Below, piece after piece: positions 5,522-9,486 of a stretch of DNA of 9,486 nucleotides. This stretch comes from CAG-826 sp964654155 (lineage in GTDB: Bacteria > Bacillota_I > Bacilli_A > RFN20 > CAG-826): the NCBI GenBank assembly GCA_964654155.1, contig CAZZGL010000050.1, positions 1 to 9,486 of the forward strand, read 5' to 3'. A program made the translations under genes and the position numbers. The notes beneath the pieces were generated by a model. It was not told the origin of the DNA and ran no database searches. It was given only the letters and a program-made list of their open reading frames with translations. How positions within the stretch are numbered: position 1 is the first letter of the stretch; each line of letters begins with the position of its first letter.

Positions 5522-8175
5522 TTTCTTGTTGTCTCATAGTATCGACGAATAACCGTGCGATAAGCCTTTTCTAATTCCCTTCCAACTTCTTCTTTAGTTA
5601 TTGTTAAAGTTTCATAAGCATTAAGTCCTATTTTTAGTCGTTTTTCTTTATTTTCAAATGTATCATAAATCGTTTTGGCTAATGTTTGAATATCATCGCT
5701 AAATAAGTAGCAATTTTGATTTTCAACATATCTTTCATCATCAAAATCTCTCATAATAGTTGGAACTTTATATGTAGCCGCCATCCGTTCATATGGAAGT
5801 GCTCCTTTTCGAGATCTAGGCAAAACCAACACATTACTTGCAGAAATCATTTTATTAACATCGGTGCTATGTGGCAATAGCACAACTTTAACTCCTCTAG
5901 TACGCTTATTTGGTTTAATAAATCCTCTTTCAATAAATGAATAACCATAAATAATAATTGTTATTGATATATGTTTAATTTTTCGTAATTCTTTAACTAA
6001 ATTAGAAACTTGTTCTTTTTCTTCTTTGTTGTTAACAATATAAGCCACAACTAATCTATTACGCTCAATCTTTAACTCATCGCGAGCTTCCCTTCGATTT
6101 TCTTTAATTTCCCTATCAGATAACTTCTCATATGGATCATTAACAATCATATAATCACCGCGATAACCGCATGATTTTAATAATTCACCACTTTCTTGAC
6201 TTGGAACAAAAACCGCATCGCAACGCTTATAAAACCCGATACCATATTTATCAACAATTCGTGCAAGAACTCTATTTTTTAATGGTTTCTTTAATCCATG
6301 ATAATATTGATGTCTAAAGCTTCCAACAAGCGGAATGTCATATCGACGAGACATTTTTAAAGCATATCTTCCCATCATAAATGGAGTATGTGCATGATAT
6401 ACTAATACAGATAATGGTTCTAAAGAATATTTAAGATGAACATTATACTTTGGAACAGCAACCGCGTAATCAGTGAAGAAAAAATGAAGTGCAGGAGTTC
6501 TAACAATCGGATATTCAGCCGAATATAGACCAACTTTTCTTTTAAACTTTGGAATATATACTCTAGTTGGATAATTTAAATCATTTAATGCAATTGTAGT
6601 TTTTTCAACACAACTTGCGGTATAACCTTTTAATGGATAATAATAATCTACAAATTGAACCGTAGAAACAATTGTGTCTTCTAAATCAAGAGGTGATTTT
6701 TCTTTGCCAGTATCAATTGTCATAACAGGACCAAGTTTTTCATTTTTATCAATAACGAATGTTAATCCATATAGCTTTGTTTCATCTAAGTCTTTTATTA
6801 TTCTTTTAACGCATTCTTTAGAAATAAAAATATACGAATTATCAGTTAAACAAGAAAAATCTTGATTTGCATCTAATTTCATCGGATTTCGAGGTGATAT
6901 TTCATGTGAGGCAATTAAATCCGCTAAAAAGATTTTAACCTCTTCTCCTTCAACCTTTAATAGAGTTGATGAATGATCTTTGTGAATAAATTTGATGCCT
7001 TTTACACGAACTTGATATAAATCCGCCGTAATAGGAACTGGAATATAAGCTTTCTTTCTTTTTCGTTTAACACCTAGGATAATCATTTCAATAATGCCAA
7101 GAATGATAAACATATAATAGACAGAAAATCGCCAGAATAACATATTCCAAAATGTAAAGGCCGCGCCTAAGCCAGCACTCATTAATGCTGTATGAAAAAT
7201 AGCTTGAAATGACAATTCCGCTGCTCCTGAATTACCAGGAGTAGGAATAATCGCTACAGAAATAGTAATAATAACAGTTAAAGCGAATATTTCAAAATAA
7301 TTAGGAGTTATACCACATGCTCTAATAACAAAATATGGAGTAGACATTAAAGCAAACTTATAGATAAACGATAAAATCAAACAAATAATTAATATCAAAA
7401 TTGACTGTTTGCTCTTATATTGTGACATAGATTCTTGATAATCATCTAATGTTTTATATAATGTATTCGCATGCTTTTCTTTATGACGAATAAATTTAAT
7501 TTTGTTCATTATTTTAACAATAAATCCAGCAATTCTATTTGTTAAATTTGGCCAAAGAGAAACTAAAATAATTGATGCTGGGACAATAAAAGAAAAGACC
7601 AATCCAACATATGCAATTACTTTAATCGTATTAAATGTAGCATTAACACTTCCTAATTGAGCAAATTTTAAATAAATCATAATTGCAATAGAGATAACAA
7701 CTAGCGCAAGTTGATTTAAAAAGAATGAAATAAATGGAAATGAAGTTGCTATACCTAATGGGACACCATCTTTATTTAAATAATAAATTTGAAACGGTTG
7801 TCCTCCACTACTTAAAGGCGTAACATTATCATAATATTTTCCCATTATCGTTGTTCTTACACCTAATCTAAAATTCCAAACACCAGTTTTATGTCTAGTT
7901 AAAATAGTAAATTTTAAAGCTTCCGCTATAACAGCTACAAACGGACATGAGATAGCTATCAACAAATATTTATAATTTGCTTTCCATAATTTAAAAACTT
8001 CAGTGCTTTGATCAATTGCGCTTCCATCTTTATGATAAAAAGATGTATAAGCAACGTATCCAATTACAAAAATATTAAAAATAAGCATGAATAATGTAAA
8101 AAGTAGATTTTTTTTACTTTTTTTATTCTTCGGCTTAACAATTCTAGAATTAAATGCATATTGAGTATTTTCCAT
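5518..8175 (-). CDS. Flippase-like membrane domain fused to a diverged GT4 glycosyltransferase domain
   Basis: An 885-residue inner-membrane protein. Residues about 1-370 form the lysylphosphatidylglycerol-synthase transmembrane/UPF0104 region (MprF- and AglD-like), with hydrophobic segments near 24-46, 69-92, 143-170, 185-207, 258-285, 294-312 and 340-368. Its hallmark motifs are TPLSSGGQPFQIYYL at about 119-133 and PTPGNSGAAE at 311-320. Residues about 370-500 match nothing I know. Residues about 503-880 are a GT-B fold GT4 domain: YYPLKGYTASCVE, then HAHTPFMMGRYALKMSRRYDIP, then CDAVFVPSQESGELLKSCGY. It resembles the GT4 gene just upstream closely enough to be a paralogue. Its donor-site motifs have decayed: the E-x7-E region reads SRKGALPYE (Ser788, Glu796) and the usual G-R-x-K region reads IVNNKEEKE, so it may be weakly active or non-catalytic. 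The ATG follows AGAAGGA. It may flip or couple a glycolipid made by its neighbours. Confidence 0.85.
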   Translation of the reverse strand: MENTQYAFNSRIVKPKNKKSKKNLLFTLFMLIFNIFVIGYVAYTSFYHKDGSAIDQSTEVFKLWKANYKYLLIAISCPFVAVIAEALKFTILTRHKTGVWNFRLGVRTTIMGKYYDNVTPLSSGGQPFQIYYLNKDGVPLGIATSFPFISFFLNQLALVVISIAIMIYLKFAQLGSVNATFNTIKVIAYVGLVFSFIVPASIILVSLWPNLTNRIAGFIVKIMNKIKFIRHKEKHANTLYKTLDDYQESMSQYKSKQSILILIICLILSFIYKFALMSTPYFVIRACGITPNYFEIFALTVIITISVAIIPTPGNSGAAELSFQAIFHTALMSAGLGAAFTFWNMLFWRFSVYYMFIILGIIEMIILGVKRKRKKAYIPVPITADLYQVRVKGIKFIHKDHSSTLLKVEGEEVKIFLADLIASHEISPRNPMKLDANQDFSCLTDNSYIFISKECVKRIIKDLDETKLYGLTFVIDKNEKLGPVMTIDTGKEKSPLDLEDTIVSTVQFVDYYYPLKGYTASCVEKTTIALNDLNYPTRVYIPKFKRKVGLYSAEYPIVRTPALHFFFTDYAVAVPKYNVHLKYSLEPLSVLVYHAHTPFMMGRYALKMSRRYDIPLVGSFRHQYYHGLKKPLKNRVLARIVDKYGIGFYKRCDAVFVPSQESGELLKSCGYRGDYMIVNDPYEKLSDREIKENRREARDELKIERNRLVVAYIVNNKEEKEQVSNLVKELRKIKHISITIIIYGYSFIERGFIKPNKRTRGVKVVLLPHSTDVNKMISASNVLVLPRSRKGALPYERMAATYKVPTIMRDFDDERYVENQNCYLFSDDIQTLAKTIYDTFENKEKRLKIGLNAYETLTITKEEVGRELEKAYRTVIRRYYETTRK

Positions 8176-8216
8176 TTTATTCCTTCTTTCTTCTCAAAAT
8201 TTATCAACTTTATAAC

Positions 8217-9407
8217 TTATTTCTTTTTACCATAATTATCAACAATATATTGATATCGTTCTAAAGTTAAATCAACCATTTTTTCAAATGTAATTGGAAT
8301 AGTTTCTGACGCTATCTTTCCAATTTTATTTCTGTTTTCATCATCTTTAAAAATATCGATAATCCGATTTTTCATTGATTCTGGATCTTCTTTAGCTAAA
8401 AAACCATTTTGTCCATCAACAAACGATTCAGCAACGTTAGAGCCTTCTGTAACTAAGCTTGGAATTCTCATAACGCTAGCTTCTCTAACCACCAATGAAA
8501 ATGTATCGTAGGTAGATGGGAAAAACAATAAATCAGAAGCGCCATAAATACCAGATAATTTAGTTATATCCTTAACAGCGCCTAAAAAATGAACATTATC
8601 CGTTAAATTATATTTCTTAACATATGATTTTAGTGCTTTTTCATCCATTCCTTCACCAACTAAATAAAAATGATATGACGGATCTTCCATAATCAACAGT
8701 CTCATTGTTTTTAAACATAATTTTAAATTCTTAACAAATCGTAATTGTCCAACATATAACAAATTTTTGTTTCTTTCACTTATTCCGTATTCATTTCTTG
8801 CTTCTAAAATTAATTCATCAGCATTACCAGGATAATGAAAATCCGTACCATTAGGCATAACATAAACAGCTTTTTTATAACCATATGATTTTAAAACATC
8901 AGCAGAACCCTTTGAAGGCGCCCACACTTCATCACAACTATTAAAAAAATTCATGATTATTTTCATCGCTAAAAAAGTTAATAATTTACTATGAGTAGCG
9001 GACATAATATCTTTTTTGTATTGACTATGAAAAGTTGCCACCACAGGTATTTTGTATCTTTTTCCAATTCTTAAAGCATATTTACCTATAAATGCTGGTG
9101 CATGAACATGAATAATATTAGGCGAAAATTCCTTTATTTCCTTTGTAAGTTTTGGAGTAAACAAAGGAAGAGGTGTTGTTACACCACCTATATCAAAACA
9201 TAAAGTTTTTTTTCTATTAACGCTATATGACAATTGACTATCATCAAAGAAATATTTTTTAGAATAATGTGGAACGACTAATTTAATATCGCCGCGACGA
9301 GACATGATACTTGCATAATTATGAACAACTTTAACCACTCCATCAACCTGTGGAAAATAATTATCACAAAATTGTGCAACCTTAAGATTAAACTTTTCTT
9401 CCGGCAT
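8217..9407 (-). CDS. GT4 family glycosyltransferase, probably diacylglycerol glucosyltransferase-like
   Basis: A 396-residue GT-B fold enzyme expected to move a sugar from a nucleotide donor, with inverted or retained geometry typical of GT4 (retaining). The N-terminal acceptor half starts KVAQFCDNYFPQVDGVVKVV (about 9-28) and has IIHVHAPAFIGKYALRIGK at about 98-116 and the TFHSQY segment at 125-130, similar in style to Firmicute and Acholeplasma diacylglycerol glucosyltransferases. The donor half has LLYVGQLRFVKN (216-227), LVGEGMDE (249-256) and PSTYDTFSLVVREA, in which Asp301 replaces the first Glu of E-x7-E and Glu309 is the second. There is no signal peptide; such enzymes act on the cytoplasmic membrane face. 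The ATG at 9407 follows AAGAAGGAG. It is the first gene of the envelope operon, 41 bases before its fused paralogue. A polymer-anchor or glycolipid role is inferred from the neighbours; the acceptor is not shown by sequence. Confidence 0.87.
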   Translation of the reverse strand: MPEEKFNLKVAQFCDNYFPQVDGVVKVVHNYASIMSRRGDIKLVVPHYSKKYFFDDSQLSYSVNRKKTLCFDIGGVTTPLPLFTPKLTKEIKEFSPNIIHVHAPAFIGKYALRIGKRYKIPVVATFHSQYKKDIMSATHSKLLTFLAMKIIMNFFNSCDEVWAPSKGSADVLKSYGYKKAVYVMPNGTDFHYPGNADELILEARNEYGISERNKNLLYVGQLRFVKNLKLCLKTMRLLIMEDPSYHFYLVGEGMDEKALKSYVKKYNLTDNVHFLGAVKDITKLSGIYGASDLLFFPSTYDTFSLVVREASVMRIPSLVTEGSNVAESFVDGQNGFLAKEDPESMKNRIIDIFKDDENRNKIGKIASETIPITFEKMVDLTLERYQYIVDNYGKKK

Positions 9408-9436
9408 AAATAAAAACTCCTTCTTTTAAGTTTGAC

Positions 9437-9458
9437 ACAATTATACATGTATAATTGT
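9437..9458. repeat. 22-bp perfect palindrome over the glycolipid operon promoter, likely operator
   Basis: ACAATTATACA followed immediately by its exact reverse complement makes a perfect palindrome with no spacer, centred at 9447/9448. It covers the -10 and most of the spacer of the operon promoter, where a bound dimeric repressor would block RNA polymerase. I do not recognise the regulator; the size suits a MarR-, TetR- or GntR-type protein. Confidence 0.65.
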
Positions 9459-9468
9459 TTGATGTCAA
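9440..9468 (-). promoter_or_regulatory. Consensus sigma-A promoter of the glycosyltransferase operon
   Basis: TTGACA (9463-9468) and TATAAT (9440-9445) on the minus strand are both perfect to consensus and 17 bases apart. The transcript should start near 9433, giving a leader of about 25 bases with the ribosome-binding site AAGAAGGAG before the GT4 start at 9407. The -10 lies inside a 22-bp perfect palindrome, suggesting that this strong promoter is repressed under some condition. Confidence 0.9.
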
Positions 9469-9486
9469 TTTTTAGCAATTTCATCA

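Noticed and set aside
9278..9484. Open frame of 68 codons on the minus strand over the start of the GT4 gene
   Set aside because: It lies in another frame of a clear GT4 gene, crosses the consensus promoter and has no family resemblance; a shadow.

Overview
The window is AT-rich DNA from a low-GC, Bacillota-like bacterium. All nine genes I can support lie on the minus strand. Strong purine-rich ribosome-binding sites, a SAM riboswitch before metK, a long-form hibernation factor (hpf) and tandem GT4 lipid-type glycosyltransferases point to Bacillota or a relative near the Mollicutes, such as an Erysipelotrichia-like lineage. TGA works as a stop codon: the flippase/glycosyltransferase fusion ends in a TGA that overlaps the next start (ATGA). 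Trp is read from TGG in full-length ORFs, so this is the standard bacterial code and not the Mycoplasma code. I see no mobile element, CRISPR array, rRNA or tRNA. No gene-free stretch exceeds 300 bases; the longest is about 150 bases, between hpf and metK.

In transcription order (right to left), a near-perfect sigma-A promoter at 9440-9468, overlapped by a 22-bp perfect palindrome, starts an envelope-lipid operon. It contains a GT4 glycosyltransferase (8217-9407), an 885-residue fusion of a flippase-like membrane domain with a second, diverged GT4 domain (5518-8175), and a PlsC-type acyltransferase carrying a zinc ribbon and a C-terminal beta-rich region (4280-5521). The last two overlap by ATGA. 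These three probably make and place a membrane glycolipid or a polymer anchor. After a short gap, possibly with its own promoter, come pduL (phosphotransacylase), a small TSCPD-domain protein joined to it by a TAATG overlap, and an unrecognised 68-residue ORF.

The most interesting part is 3030-3220. A good internal promoter and the 5' strands of a SAM-I-clan riboswitch lie inside the coding end of the 68-residue ORF. The aptamer is followed by an intrinsic terminator and then metK. The aptamer keeps P1, the GCAACC and GGUGC elements of P3, P4 and a possible P2-loop pseudoknot. Its P2 lacks the usual kink-turn sequences and its J3/4 differs from the S-box consensus, so it resembles a SAM-I/IV-type or otherwise divergent variant. 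SAM made by MetK would shut off metK by termination.

Downstream of metK a symmetric terminator separates hpf, which has an inverted repeat in its leader. A further terminator then separates an unusually short aspartate kinase that starts with TTG. The first 87 bases hold no gene I can support.
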